A stretch of 64,000 nucleotides of DNA from Bolinopsis microptera (lineage: Eukaryota; Ctenophora; Tentaculata; Lobata; Bolinopsidae): NCBI RefSeq assembly GCF_026151205.1, contig NC_087076.1, positions 20,512,328 through 20,576,327 on the forward strand. The letters are read 5' to 3'. The translations under genes and the position numbers were made by a program. Of the stretch, positions 33,881-45,630 are shown piece after piece. How positions within the stretch are numbered: position 1 is the stretch's first letter; the number at the start of each line of letters is the position of its first letter. The notes under the pieces are model-generated. The model was given only the letters and a program-made list of their open reading frames with translations, did no database searches and was not told the DNA's origin.

Positions 33881-35983
33881 ACAATCAAACAAAATGATGA
33901 ATGTAAATCTTCATAAGAAGAAGGGATTCTAATTTATTGATTATAATATTCATTAACGGGTGATACTAGTAAAATATCTGTTCCAACTCGGCGCGCATCC
34001 TGGTAGGTTGTAAACGTACAAAATATTCATTGCAATAAACATATAATATCCATTACTTCAGGAGTGATGACAGAATATAAAAAGAAGGAATACAAATTTT
34101 TAAAGAATACAAGTTTGAATTTTTACGTTTAGGAAAGAAAAATTTTTTAGGAAAGAAAAATTTTTATTTACCACAAAACAATCAATACATAATGTTATAT
34201 TCATAAATAAATTCAAATTTCAATTTCAAACACATATACAGTACGCCGCGCACACAGCCACAATTTTCAATTGTTCAGAAATTCGAAAGTCAGCTGTAGG
34301 CGCCGCGCACAGGATCTATTTAATTGTTATCTTACAATTACATGTCGCATTTCTTAGTTACTAGAGCCAAAATTTCAGAAGCAAAATAATTTAAAACATA
34401 TTTCTGTCGTTCACGCAGTACAGGCCGTGAGCACTGCGATCTAATTAATAGATCGAATAATATTAATGGAGAAATTCCAAAAACCGCGCGCTCGTTATTT
34501 GTGATTAAATTGAGTGCGCACCTCTGTGAATAGCAGTACCGCTCAAGCATGAAGTACTAAGCGGTACGCAGTTCTGCGTGAGGCGTAGACATTTGTAGCA
34601 CACGTTTCATTCAACTAATCAATTATGTGACATGTAATTATATTTATATTAAAGCAAAAAGAATATTAATTTTAGTAATAATTGACGTAAACATATGTGT
34701 TTAAATAACATTTATAATCTAGCGAGTTACCAATAATATAATACTATTTGTTTGTATTATTGATTATATATGTTTACACTAGCCTATATTATGATGGAGA
34801 TATACATTATATAATTGCTCCAATATTCAACACTGCTAAACAACAAATACCTACTCGCCCATCGATGAAGCAGTCGCCAAAACAAAGCTCAAAGTTAATA
34901 TACCTTCGTACTTCGTTTTGGAAACTGTAGAATGCCAGTAAATAATTAATGTTTCAATCGTGTATTCGATGGGCAAGCACTCTCCACTCGAGGCCGAGAC
35001 AAACGGCACCGGCTCCGCCCTGCAACCATGAAGTAATGTAAGCAGTAAGGCGGGTCGGTGGTGTGCGCCGTTTATACGGCCCACAGCACGAGACATTTTG
35101 AGCTCCAAGACTTAAGACTATAAAAGTCCCGAGTTAAACGTAGCGACTTACCATCGTCAGCTGTCAAAAATTTAGAATTTGTATGTTATAAACTCTAATC
35201 TGATATCAGTATAACATGTAATTTAGTTTGTTATTGGCTAAATTTTTAACTCGATTAAGCGATGCAGACGGATGAACTAGGCTCCTCCTCCCTCGAAAAC
35301 ACAATGAGAGGGGATTGTGGAAGGACACGAACACTATTCGTTAACTCGTACCCCGGGTACCCCCTAGAACTATGTCCCATCAGAGAGAGCCCATCATCCG
35401 TCAGATCGAAAACAGTGTTTTAATTTTGATATATACTGTACCAATTACAATAAATGGTAAGTCAAGGCTGACGTTGGTAGCAAAATATAAAGTGACACGT
35501 TACAACAAAATAACCACTACACACTACACACTATACGCTATAACTATTGTACACAGTACACAGTATAACTAAAATATAGAATATAAACAAGGTTACAAGA
35601 GACAAAAGGGTTTACAGAAGAGTTTTACATCGGCTCAGCACCGCCAGGACATTGGCTATACACGTGGGTCAATAAGTTTGATTTGGTATGGTTCGACCGG
35701 GAAAGTGGTCGAAATTAGTGCTCTTAATGAGTCATCACTGTCGTCTGAATATTAGAGCGGGAACTTCCCAAGTTTCGGCCGACAACGCGCGCGCACAGCA
35801 TCGGCGCGCAATGCCATGCGCGCGCGTTTCCATATTGCTGTGTCATTCGGCGGTTGCGCTCAGCGTAACTTGGAAATGAGTTTTATGTTGTTTACCTAAA
35901 TTCAAGCATGGTAATCATAGATAAGCTTGTCAGTCAGTAAGTGCTTAAGTGGGAATAACAGGCAAATAAATATCACTTCTTAA
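33881..35983. other. Intergenic DNA, mostly unassigned repeats
   Basis: A short stretch at 33957-34020 repeats part of the GPCR-intron inverted repeat. The rest holds GCGCGC-rich patches (35765-35830) and short open frames without domains. No gene is supported. Confidence 0.5.
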
Positions 35984-36320
35984 TCAGAATTCAGTGAAAT
36001 TTTTGTCACACCACTCAGTTCCATACCGGTTTTGAGCTCTTAGAAGTGACTGTTTAAGTAAATTCTTGATAGATCTGCATGTGGAGGTGAAATTTAACGG
36101 GCCAACTTTACGGAATTCATTCCACAGCCATGCAGATTTACAAATAAATTGATTAGTTGGAGAGGGTGTAATGAACAGATTATCTTTCCTATTTGATATG
36201 TTGAATAAGTAGTATAACGAAATTGGTACTCGTGACTTAATGATCTTAAAAAGTTCCATTAAACAACGGTATCTGTACAGGTTCTCTGTAACAAGTAATT
36301 CATGTTTTGTGAATAGAGGC
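35984..36320 (-). pseudogene. C-terminal piece of a CR1-like LINE ORF2 (host element, 3' part)
   Basis: Reading down from 36320, the frame KPLFTKHELLVTENLYRYRC ... LMELFKI ... FICKSAWLWNEFRK ends at a stop at 35984. It aligns with the C-terminus of the full LINE at 47437-50790 (KPLFKTHRLLTVHNLYKYTC, LLELFKI, FIYQSSYMWNSCRQ). Its upstream continuation lies at 38746-39795, separated by a 2.4-kb insertion at the KESS/KPLF junction. Confidence 0.8.
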
Positions 36321-38185
36321 TTAATAATAATAATAATTCTATACTGTTACATAATTTAAAAATTATGGCCCCTTATTGTGGGCAGAGTATGTGTCTTTAT
36401 TTAAGTGTCCTGATTTAAAAATCATCTGAGTGACTGCATTGAAATAATTTAAGGAGAGTACCATAAAAACGTTAAAACAAAAGGAGTAACAACTAGAACA
36501 TACTTATATTAATATCAACATTAGAACAAAATACAGTCACCTAATTCTCTTCTCCTACGGTTGAGTATAGAGGAACCATCTTTGGCGTGTATTAGGGACT
36601 TAGACCATTACAAATACCCTGCTGTAAGTTTGCAAGGTAAGTAAGTAAGTAAGTAAGTAAGTAAAGATTATGACATTACATCATCACAAGTGTCTAAAAA
36701 TATCATTGCACTAAATAGAAAAATAATTCAAATAGACATATTCTTCCATCAACATTAATAATTTATTAAATTCAATTTTATTAATTAATAAAATCTAATG
36801 CATTATATATAAATAATTAATTAAAACTTCCCAGTGGAATAAAGATTTATAAAACGTTTCTTCGCCACAAAAGGATGAAACCAAAGATATTCATTATGTG
36901 TCTCCTTATTGCTTAAATAACTGGGTCCTTCAATTTTCCCTAAAACTTCGTTCGAAACATTCCAAAAATAAAAATCATTTACACTGTTATTAGAAATCAT
37001 TTCTTTCTTAAATCCTTCCAACCTAACTTTAAAGCTTAAAACTGTCGAGCAGTTCTTGACATCTGAAGGGAGTTTGTTCCAGTAAGGAATGACTCGCTCC
37101 GGAAGAAAAGAAGACTGGAGATTCTTAACTTTAGTTACACTCTTACTACACCTATTGGTTGAAACTAGATTAAGACCAGATCTGCTCATTCTGAACAAAC
37201 CCGATCCATATTCAGTCAAACCACTAGTTACTTTAAAAGCTTCAATAAGGTCCCCACGTATTCGCCGCTCTGCCAGCGTTGTCAAATTGAGGATATCCAG
37301 TCTACGGCTGTATGGAAGAGTACCCACCTCATCAATAAGACGGGTAAACCGCCTCTGGACGCTCTCCAGCTCCAAAACAGTCCCCCAACTTCCATGAGCC
37401 GCAACTGGATTCCACAATTGGACACAATACTCAAGATGAGGTCTTATCAAAGCTTTATAAATAGCTATCATTACAACCTTTTCTCTAATAACTAAGTTCC
37501 TTACAATCCAGCAGATCATACGATTTGCTTTAGAAATACATGCTTTTATCTGTTCATTCCAAAGCAAGGAGCTATGGGTAATAACCCCCAAATCTTTTTC
37601 CTGTGCAGATACTTCTAGTTCTACTCCATTTACAATATAATTCGAGTTAGGATTATTATTCAGATTAATATGGACTACTTTACACTTGGCAGGATTGAAG
37701 TTTAAGTGCCAAATACTCTCCCAAATTTCGAGTTCTAAAATATCATCAGATACACTTTTATGGTTAGCTGCATTACAAACTAACTTGAGATCATCTGCAA
37801 ATAATTTAATCTTATTTTTAACATTGTCAGGTAAATCGTTTATATAAAGAATAAACAACAAAGGACCTAATACTGACCCCTGGGGAACACCAGATAATAC
37901 GTGTTTCACCTCAGACCATTGACCTTCTACACAAACCCTCATGGTTCTGTCTGTCAGAAAGTCTTTTATAACATCTAAAACTTTTCCCTTGACCCCAAAC
38001 CCCTCCAATTTAGATAGAAGTCTAAAGTGGGGGACTGTATCGAAAGCCTTACTAAAATCAAAATATAAAAGATCAACAGGAGCACCTTCATCTAAAATAT
38101 CAAGAATATTATCAAATGTCTCTAAGAGATTAGATAGACAAGATTTACCCTTCACAAATCCATGCTGATGCTTTGAAAAGGTATG
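36321..38185 (-). mobile_element. 5'-truncated LINE inserted in the host LINE (element Y)
   Basis: It encodes reverse transcriptase from HQHGFVKGKSCL through the LLYFDFSKAFDTVPH, SGVPQGSVLGPLLF and KLFADDLKLV blocks to a stop at 36821, followed by a ~500-bp 3'UTR with a TTAC microsatellite (36638-36664) and an (ATT)n tail at 36321-36335. The endonuclease and N-terminal fingers are missing. The last ~76 bp are identical, but for one base, to the 86-bp insertion at 39655-39740. The 444-codon frame has no internal stop, so the copy is fairly young. Jockey/CR1-group by motif style. Confidence 0.8.
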
Positions 38186-38745
38186 TGGACTAAGTGGGTC
38201 GAGAGTACTCGACTTGGAAGTGGGTGTTGAGAATTCTCAACTAAACTAGAAGATAATGATGTCCAGAAGATGAGGCAGTAGATGGAGTAGTAAAGGAGTA
38301 GTAGAGGCTGAAGGGGGAGTGATGTCATAAGGAGATGTAGGACATGAAGGGGGATGGAGGTGAAGGAGCACTAATAAGTATAAGTATCAATTCTATGATA
38401 GTTCATCGATGGCGATCTGTGCTAAAGATCGGAAGGCAGTGATGCTGCCATCACTACCATCTCTTAAGATAGACCAGCATGGTTGGTCACTAGTGGAGTG
38501 CTCTTGAATGGTTTCTCTGTAGGAACAGCGGTACAGTGGACAAGAGAAGATTCGATGGTAATTGTTGTCCAACATCTGACAATTCGGACACTGAGGGTCG
38601 CAGTTGTTGGCAACCCTTGCCTTGAATGCTGTGAAGGTGATGTCATGGCCATGCAAGAGAGACATTACTTTAGTGTCTGTGCTCCTGCTTGAGTAGCGAG
38701 GAAACAACTTTTTGCTCCTCTCATCGATGTTATCCAGTATCTCAC
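38186..38745 (-). pseudogene. LINE C-terminal zinc-motif fragment plus 3'UTR (element Z)
   Basis: In frame with the host RT, the coding sequence changes at KESSNP to a different C-terminus containing LLHGHDITFTAFKARV, CPNC, and HRIFSCPLY, then a stop at 38393. GH-x-T followed by C-x2-C-x8-H-x4-C is typical of the C-terminus of other LINE clades and is absent from the host family. It is followed by a ~200-bp purine-rich stretch that runs into element Y. It is therefore a piece of a third element. Confidence 0.65.
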
Positions 38746-39795
38746 CCGGATTAGAGGACTCTTTAACATAGAATTCAGATCCTAGACGTTGAGAATTAAT
38801 TGGTCTTGCTCTAGCACATTTCTTGAATCTGTCTACATAAGCTTCATAGTCTCCAAATAGAATCCTGATACACTTCTTTTGAGTAATAAATAGCGGTTTT
38901 AACTGATTATTGGGAATACCTCCCCAGACAGAAATAGCATAACCTAGGTGTGATTCAAAGAGAGAATGATATATTTGCTTATACAGTGATTCTGGTAAGC
39001 ATTTCTTAATACGGTAGGTACGTCCACAAGCACTTCTTAGTTTCTTGTTGAGGGATGATATATGTGGTTTCCAGCTCAATTTATCATCCATGATTACTCC
39101 AAGAAATTTTGTCTGACTTACACGTTTAATTATTTTGTTATTAATGGACAAGTTTTGGCTATCTATATCGGCATCTAATTCGTTATTATTACGTTTAGAG
39201 GGAGAAAAATACATGTAACAACACTTCTTTACATTAATGTGCAGTAGGTTAACTCCCATATACTTGTTTACGGCCTGTAGTACTTCATTAGCTAATTCAT
39301 ATGCTTTATTTCTCGAATCGGCAGCGACAAATATATTAGTATCGTCTGCAAATAAGACAAATTTACCCTTTTTAGTTATATTGCATATGTCATTGATGTA
39401 CAGTAGGAAAAGTAGAGGTCCTAATACACTACCCTGAGGGACCCCGAATTCGACCGGTAATTCATCAGATTTGGTATCCAAAACGTTTACAAATTGTTTC
39501 CTATTAGACAAATAACTAGAGATAAGATTCAGAGCATTTCCTCTTATGCCGTAGTTGTTTAATTTTGTAGTTAGTTTACAGTGGTCTAGAGTGTCAAAGG
39601 CTTTTGAGAGATCGATAAAGACCCCTAGGACATGTTGCTTTTTACTAATTAACGATAATAAATAAAGACACATACTCTGCCCACAATAAGGGGCCATAAT
39701 TTTAAATTATGTAACAGTATAGAATTATTATTATTATTATTAATTAACGCTTCTATATGTTCTACAAAGTAGTTCAGTGCATGGCTGGTGGAGTG
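38746..39795 (-). pseudogene. Host CR1-like LINE, reverse-transcriptase fragment
   Basis: The frame contains KGHSTSHALNYFVEHIEALI, SKKQHVLGVFIDLSKAFDTL, FGVPQGSVLGPLLFLLYIND, FVLFADDTNIF and the YRIKKCLPESLYKQIYHSLF ... ISVWGGIPNN region, close to the complete LINE at 47437-50790. It is cut twice: by an 86-bp insertion between LI and SK of HIEALISKKQH, and by the Z/Y block after KESS. A stop marks the 5' truncation near 39795. Confidence 0.85.
39655..39740 (+). mobile_element. 86-bp severely 5'-truncated LINE insertion with 9-bp target duplication
   Basis: Flanked by TAATTAACG (39646-39654 and 39741-39749). Removing the insert and one TSD restores the host reading frame HIEALISKKQHVLG exactly. 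The insert equals the last ~76 bp of element Y, ends in an (ATT)n tail and lies in the opposite orientation to Y. Confidence 0.9.
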
Positions 39796-41631
39796 TCCTT
39801 TTATTACAGATTAAACATATCATTGTATCACGTTGCGACCCCCACGGTCGTTTCACTATCGTCCTGACGATACAGGGGGAGCCGCGCACTTCGTGCGCGG
39901 CGGGTCATACAACTGACAACGTATGACAAACATATCATATATAACCATAAAAGCCGCGCGTCGGCTGATTGCCTCATTTTGGATATAAAATAATTTTAAT
40001 CGACAGAAGCTGATGAAGATTGAAAAATATCAGCTCAAAAAGCTTAGCTTGCACCATTAAAAAGATCAAAGACTTGAGTGCCAAATTATTTAGTTGATGG
40101 TCATTGGTCATCAGATTATAAATTATAGGTCATATTTCAATTTTCCTTTTAATAATTGATAATATTAATCACGGCGCGACCATTTAGTCATACTAAAATG
40201 TTAAGGCAACAAGCTTTTACAGTTCAATGATTGGTTCAATCATTTTAAAATCAATATTGGAACGAATAATTATTTAAAAGTTGATTAAAAATAATAAATA
40301 TGGAGCATATGCAGCAGTTAGCAACAGCCAGTAGTAGCCAGCAGCAGCTAGCAGCAGTTAGCAGTAGTTTGCAGCAATTATCAGCAGTTTCTTTGTACCT
40401 TAGTCTCACTGTGTTCAAAGCGCGCGTCAGTTGTTCTTATTCCAAATCTCAAACTACATATGCGCGACGCGCATGTTTTTACCAAACAGTAGTACAAAAA
40501 TCGAGCGCTTCATCAATATACGTCAAGTATTTTCTATAATGTTTATAGGATCGTGTCGACTGTGAATATGTCCAAACTACAACTAATGTTACTGGACAGT
40601 GTCTGAAAGAAGTGAAACAAATTTTTAGTGAAACAAATTTAAAATTTTATCCTTTATTTTACAATCATAATATAATAATATTTATAAGCCTCCGTTTTGA
40701 AAGTTTTAAATTTTAATACATTCACATTTCTATTTAAAATTCAATTTTATGTACAAGTTAATAACTGGCCGCCAAAGCCGCGCATTCTTGAAAACAGGAT
40801 TAACTTGATTATAGTTATACGACTATGTAAATTAAAAACTATCCGTGGTTTTTTCTTTTAAATAAATAAATTATAATTTTACCTAAGTCCAAAGCCAGCT
40901 TTGAAAAATTTACTATTAAATCATAATATATCGTCAACTTTAAATATTTACAATGCAACAATTCATTAATCTGTAAACACGCGTACTCCAGCCCCTAAAC
41001 GCATAAATTGTTATGCACTGCTGCGCGCAGTGTTGTGACCCCTCTTCGTCGTATTTTACACATATTTGGACGTTGGCAATTTATTCAATTGATAATTTTA
41101 AAGTTTTAACATTTTTTATTTTAAATTCTTTTTTAATATAGTTCTAAAACGATTAAGCTAGCTTTCTGTGAAAATTTAATGTACTTTCGTAAAATAATTT
41201 TGATGTGGCAGCGATTTGAAAAAGAAATTAGTTAAAAATGATACAAAAAAATTGGACATTTTTTGATATTAAAACATGTATAACTTTGGCTGTGTTGACA
41301 GTAGAAAAATAATTTAACCCTTGTCCGAAAGGTTTACAAAAGTTTTACGCGCCGCGCATAATTGCCGCGCAATTTCGCGTGTCAAATCCGTCTAAGAGTG
41401 AACATAATTGATGAAGGAGCACGTTGAGCTTTACACCTCGTGCGTTCACTGTTCGCGCCTTAATTGCGCCCAGTTCACTTGTCACTGTTGCCTCGCGTTA
41501 TTCCATCATCCATATTTCTGCTCTTAGTTGCTTTATAATGTGTCAGCAGTAATCAGCCCTGCTGTATTATATATTGTGCTTGATTGTTGATATCTAATTC
41601 ATTAACTGTTTACGATGGCAGTTTATATGGT
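39796..41631. other. Intergenic DNA, no gene supported
   Basis: AT-rich with GC islands (CCGCGCACTTCGTGCGCGG palindrome near 39881) and a CAG/TAG-rich run at 40310-40390. A ~50-bp segment at 41000-41055 (CACTGCGCGCAGTGTTGTGA region) is inverted at 46235-46285. Confidence 0.5.
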
Positions 41632-41910
41632 GGATGATGATTAATCACTCTACAATCGCCTGTCACGTGACTTCTTCAACCCGTTCTGTAGATGGCCCTA
41701 AACAACTATTCGAAACCCGGAAACCATAACCCTCTAATCAGATCCCAACCCTAACGGCCTAACCCTAACCAAACCCTTTACAAAAGCATATACTGAAACA
41801 CTATAGAGAAATTAGGCTAACTTCCTTATACGGTCATATCACGTGATCGAGACAGTTTTTCGCCAATATCTCGTTAGGGGAGAATTTTAACCTTATGTCA
41901 TGGGGGTAAT
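41632..41910 (+). repeat. Dispersed ~270-bp repeat with TAACCC-like hexamers, copy 2
   Basis: Same-orientation relative of 11399-11670, about 85-90% alike by eye, with small indels around the CCCTAACC cluster. Confidence 0.85.
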
Positions 41911-42587
41911 AGGTAAGTGCTTAGTAACCTCTTTGCTTTTATTCGAGCCTTTTATTAAATCGAAGTTACAGTTCACGAGGTTGATCCTTTGGGAGATATT
42001 AAATCCTGTTTTACTATTATTTATAAATTCTAACGTTTAACTTTAATAATAATAAGTAAGTTTGGACGCGACTAGAAACGAGTTTAATCGACTAAGTTTT
42101 TGATTTTGTGTACCTTTTTATCATACAACTTTTTAATTTCAGCAAATTTTAGTTAAAGAGTAAATCAAAGTTAGCAATCATTGAACTCAATAGTTAAAAA
42201 GGTGACTGTAAAAATAGAACTAAGATTTCGATACTTTTAAATGAACTTCTAGTTCTAATGATATAATTTTAAATTATTAGATGTTTAAATTTTCCTGATA
42301 GCTGGATCATAGTCATGTAGAAATTAGGTTAAACATTGTCATGCAGAAATTAGGTTAGAATAATTTTGTCCATAGAAAACACAGTCACGCCTTACATTAT
42401 TACAAGCTTTAAAGGGCTCGTGAGTCGTGTTAGTGTTACTATTACTTTTGAGCTTGAAAGCAGACAAAACTTTGCTTATTTGTTTGTTTATTATTTTGTT
42501 TGTTATTAGAGAAAGAAGACAATATTACCTCTCGATTATTTCAGGAGAAGCTAAAAGCGCTGAAAGACCAAAAAGCAGCTTCCGCAG

Positions 42588-45500
42588 GAGCTGTTGAATC
42601 AGCACGCTGAAGAAGTACAGAGACTGGTGAACAAGCTGATAAACTCAGACAGCAGCAAAAACTTCAAGTGAGCTTCGTGACGTCATTGACATTACCGTCG
42701 TTGTGACGTCATTTTCGATGTTGATCCGTGATCGAATGAATTTATTTGTATTCTAGAGATTCTATTTTAGCATTTGACAAGTAACAACTTTGGCTCTGTT
42801 TACTGTGCTGTAATGCACTGAACGACCGGGATTCCCGGCGCCGGGGGAGGTGTTTATTCCCGGCCCCGGCCAATTTTGAGTTTTTGGCCGGGATCGGAAT
42901 TATAGATTAAAAAGTCACATAAGAACATAAAAACTACTGTCTTATTTGACCCCCAATTCATACTTACATTTACAACTTATCTTATATTGGTAAGGGATCA
43001 ATTAGCCGAAGTTGAAATGGAAAGTGCCAGTTTTAATTTAAAGTCTGAAGCACTGAGCGTGAAAAGTGATATTAAAATGGACTCTAAAAGTGCCTGTGTC
43101 TTCATACTATAGTGTTCCGCCTTACTTCTATACTACTATAATCGAGCAGGACTTGACAAGCCCACTAAAATAAGTTGTGTAAAAAATACCACCAGTTCAC
43201 GGCCCAACCACATTGTTTATTTGTACACCCAGTGAATTATTCCTTATATGGCGCGAAACATTCCTGGCCTAACGTGTGTGCTGTGTTTCTCCGCACTATC
43301 AGTTGACTACCATTCATGATATGTAGTTGACTGCCTCTGTACTCGCATTTATGTGTTACTTGTTTTTACGTGTTTGATTTAAATTGCTCGTGATTAGACA
43401 CACGTTCGGTGAAAGGGGAGGGGATAGTTTTCACTTTTCAGACAAGGGAAGGGGCAAGGAAACGTGTGATTACTTGATTATTGATTTTTCACGTTTTAAG
43501 TTAATCTCGACACGTGTTCAGTAATTATGTGTTTTATAAATACCCTTATACTGTTTACACTTTTTAAATCCCTTTAAAGCCAACAATATAATCCACGAAA
43601 CAGACTCCTGGCACTAATTTCAGGATCTAAAATAGGCCCGGGCTTTTTTAAAAGTTACTGACATGACGTTGGTCCTCACTTTTTGGAGTCTACTCCCTCA
43701 TTTCCAGGTTAGTGCACTATTAGTGGGGAGGAGGTGTATTAACTTTATCAGTCACGTAACCTCATGACACTCCCCATCACGGGTAACTTGTAATGGTAAC
43801 GTTGTCATGGTAACAGAAATGTGTTTTCAGGCTGAACAGGAAGCTGTACAACAACCGGTCTGACAAGTTACAAGTGGTGGACCTACATCATCTAGGTGTA
43901 CAGGTTCGTTCATTTACTGATTGATAGCTTTTTTAATGAACTTATTTGTTTAGATTTATGACGTGTTTCTCAATTGACAATTTTATACCCTCGAGATAAT
44001 ACAAAATTCTATGAAGGATACATTTTTAATGTTCAATTACATAAATGACAAACTTAAGTTGACTAAATCGCTGCCTGTATTTGGATTATTAAAAAAAATC
44101 AATTTGGTGTGACCACAGTACCATAAGTCGCACTGAGCATAAAACCTGTGAGCAAATCACCATACTTAAAGAGTGTGTGCCAGCTCATGTCCGTCTTCAT
44201 AACCTCTTCCCTCCACTGTCCCCATCTTGACTGCATCTCAAGAGAGCCGCATTGAACTTCCCTTTCATGCTCGAGGTTTCTTTTAACTCTCTGAAGGACC
44301 TCAGCTTGTTGTTCCCGGGCGTTCATCTTCTTCCACGGTTTCTTCCATTCTCCAAAACCAATACTTGCTCTGCTGTACGGCTGGACCATTCCTCTCACCG
44401 CTTCACAGACTAAGTCCCTCTCAGCACAATCTAGTTCCTTGTCTGGTCTCCAAACTCTCCCTGACCTGACTTGCGGTTGAATCGCCCTTATCATGTCATC
44501 AAAAAACTGCTGGTAGGACTGATGGACAATAATTAAAACTAAAAGGAGAGAGTGACGTGCCACACCCTCTGAAATCAATGAAATTTGGCGAAACTTTCAG
44601 AAATACTAAGTTTGACTCGCATGTGAAGGTCGCTAAACTGAATGTAATATTTCAGGTACAAATTCTACTAGTACGATTCGATGCAGTGGAAGAGGTTGAA
44701 GTTGACGTTTAAGCAGTCACCCTGCCGAACAAGAAATCAGTCAGGCAAAGAGGCTAGGTTGACTAGAAACTCAATCACTATATCCGTGAAACTTGCTGGA
44801 AGCTATGTGAGTTATTTTACCTCCTTATTTCAAATGACCTCCAAACCAATTACATTGAACTTTGAAGAGGTGAAGAAACCATTAATATTAACTGAATTAA
44901 ATGCGACTATAAAACCGAAATAGTAATACACTGCTGACTACAAAGAAACATCTTACATGGGGCCAGGCTCATATAAGAGTTCATATGTTAGTGTTCATAG
45001 CCGTTGAAAATATGGCGGAATGACAGGCTGAATGTGGCCCAGTAGAAGAAAAAAACATTATAATTCTTTCCGACCATAATAGAAATACAATTAAACTAGA
45101 ATGAAACAAAGAGTATTAAATTTTTAAATTAGTCGAGTCAACCAAATTTCACAGAGAAGCTGGACATTTATACGACAATTTAAACGCAATGTGTATGCGC
45201 CGTGATCAATGGTCACGGCGCATAACCATTGCGCCGTGACCGTTGATCACGGCGCATAACCCGTAAGATGCTGCGCACATTTTTGATTTTAAAATGGCGG
45301 GAACACATTTCAACTGCCATTGTTATACGATACATTGAAGTGCATAGTGGAGTGTGTGGTCTGATAGTAGACAGAGGATTTATTTGAAACATTCCCGGTG
45401 CCTTCAACTGTTCTTTGCACTGACTATTTGATTGCTTAAACGAATAGGCGAGCCTTCAAAAACATTAGTTTCAATGTTTTCATAGTTTTATGATGCAAAT

Positions 45501-45629
45501 ATGATTTTTCCATTTACTTAACTGATAATACCCCCAATATCTTTTCAGGTGTGGAGGTCGGACCGAAACTGTAATCAGACACTAAACATTAACGAGGACC
45601 AATTATTTTACTCCTTTAATGATGAATAA
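42588..45629 (+). CDS. Unrecognised gene, last three coding exons (5' end unknown)
   Basis: Exons about 42588-42667 (start could be 42579), 43831-43903 and 45549-45629 join in phase through canonical sites (donors GTGAGC and GTTCGT; acceptors TTTTCAG). The product reads ELLNQHAEEVQRLVNKLINS, DSSKNFKLNRKLYNNR, SDKLQVVDLHHLGVQ, VWRSDRNCNQTLNINEDQ, FYSFNDE and stop: a charged, partly coiled-coil C-terminus I cannot name. Just upstream an acceptor at 42543 opens EKLKALKDQKAA in a frame shifted by one relative to the exon, so either there is a frameshift or the acceptor is not used. The last intron holds LINE debris (44099-44578). The stop TAA overlaps an AATAAA signal. It could be an active gene or a partly decayed copy. 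Confidence 0.45.
44099..44578 (-). pseudogene. Retroelement-derived fragment (LINE ORF2 C-terminal region)
   Basis: The 159-codon frame has a central MNAREQQAEVLQRVKRNLEH and then SLEMQSRWGQWREEVMKTDM, SWHTLFKYGD and SATYGTVVTPN. The pattern of charged helix, QxxWxxWE, (I/M)SWxxLW and LRATYDxLPxPxNL is common in a widespread invertebrate and fish retroelement protein. It is truncated where the cysteine cluster would follow. It lies within the last intron of the plus-strand gene. Confidence 0.4.
45193..45258. repeat. Paired hairpins GCGCCGTGA...TCACGGCGC
   Basis: GCGCCGTGATCAATGGTCACGGCGC is followed by a similar GCGCCGTGACC...GATCACGGCGC after ATAACCATT. Both are near-perfect stem-loops. They lie in the last intron of the unrecognised plus-strand gene. 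Confidence 0.75.
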
Positions 45630-45630
45630 A
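45625..45630 (+). promoter_or_regulatory. Poly(A) signal overlapping a stop codon
   Basis: GATGAATAAAGATC: the TAA stop at 45627-45629 is part of a canonical AATAAA at 45625-45630. Confidence 0.45.

Noticed and set aside
36321-39745. A 3.4-kb DNA transposon bounded by ~80-bp terminal inverted repeats
   Set aside because: The inverted copies are the 3' end of a LINE and a separate stub of the same LINE. The stub has its own 9-bp target duplication, and both carry (ATT)n tails.
43018-43100. Exon-like coiled-coil frame DQLAEVEMESASFNLKSEAL on the plus strand
   Set aside because: No convincing acceptor or donor, and it would interrupt the in-phase join of the 42667 donor to the 43831 exon.
44655-44820. 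Acceptor followed by VQILLVRFDAVEEVEVDV on the plus strand, seemingly continuing the 43903 exon
   Set aside because: The frame meets stops after 18 codons, and splicing directly to 45549 gives a clean ending. It may be a decayed alternative exon.
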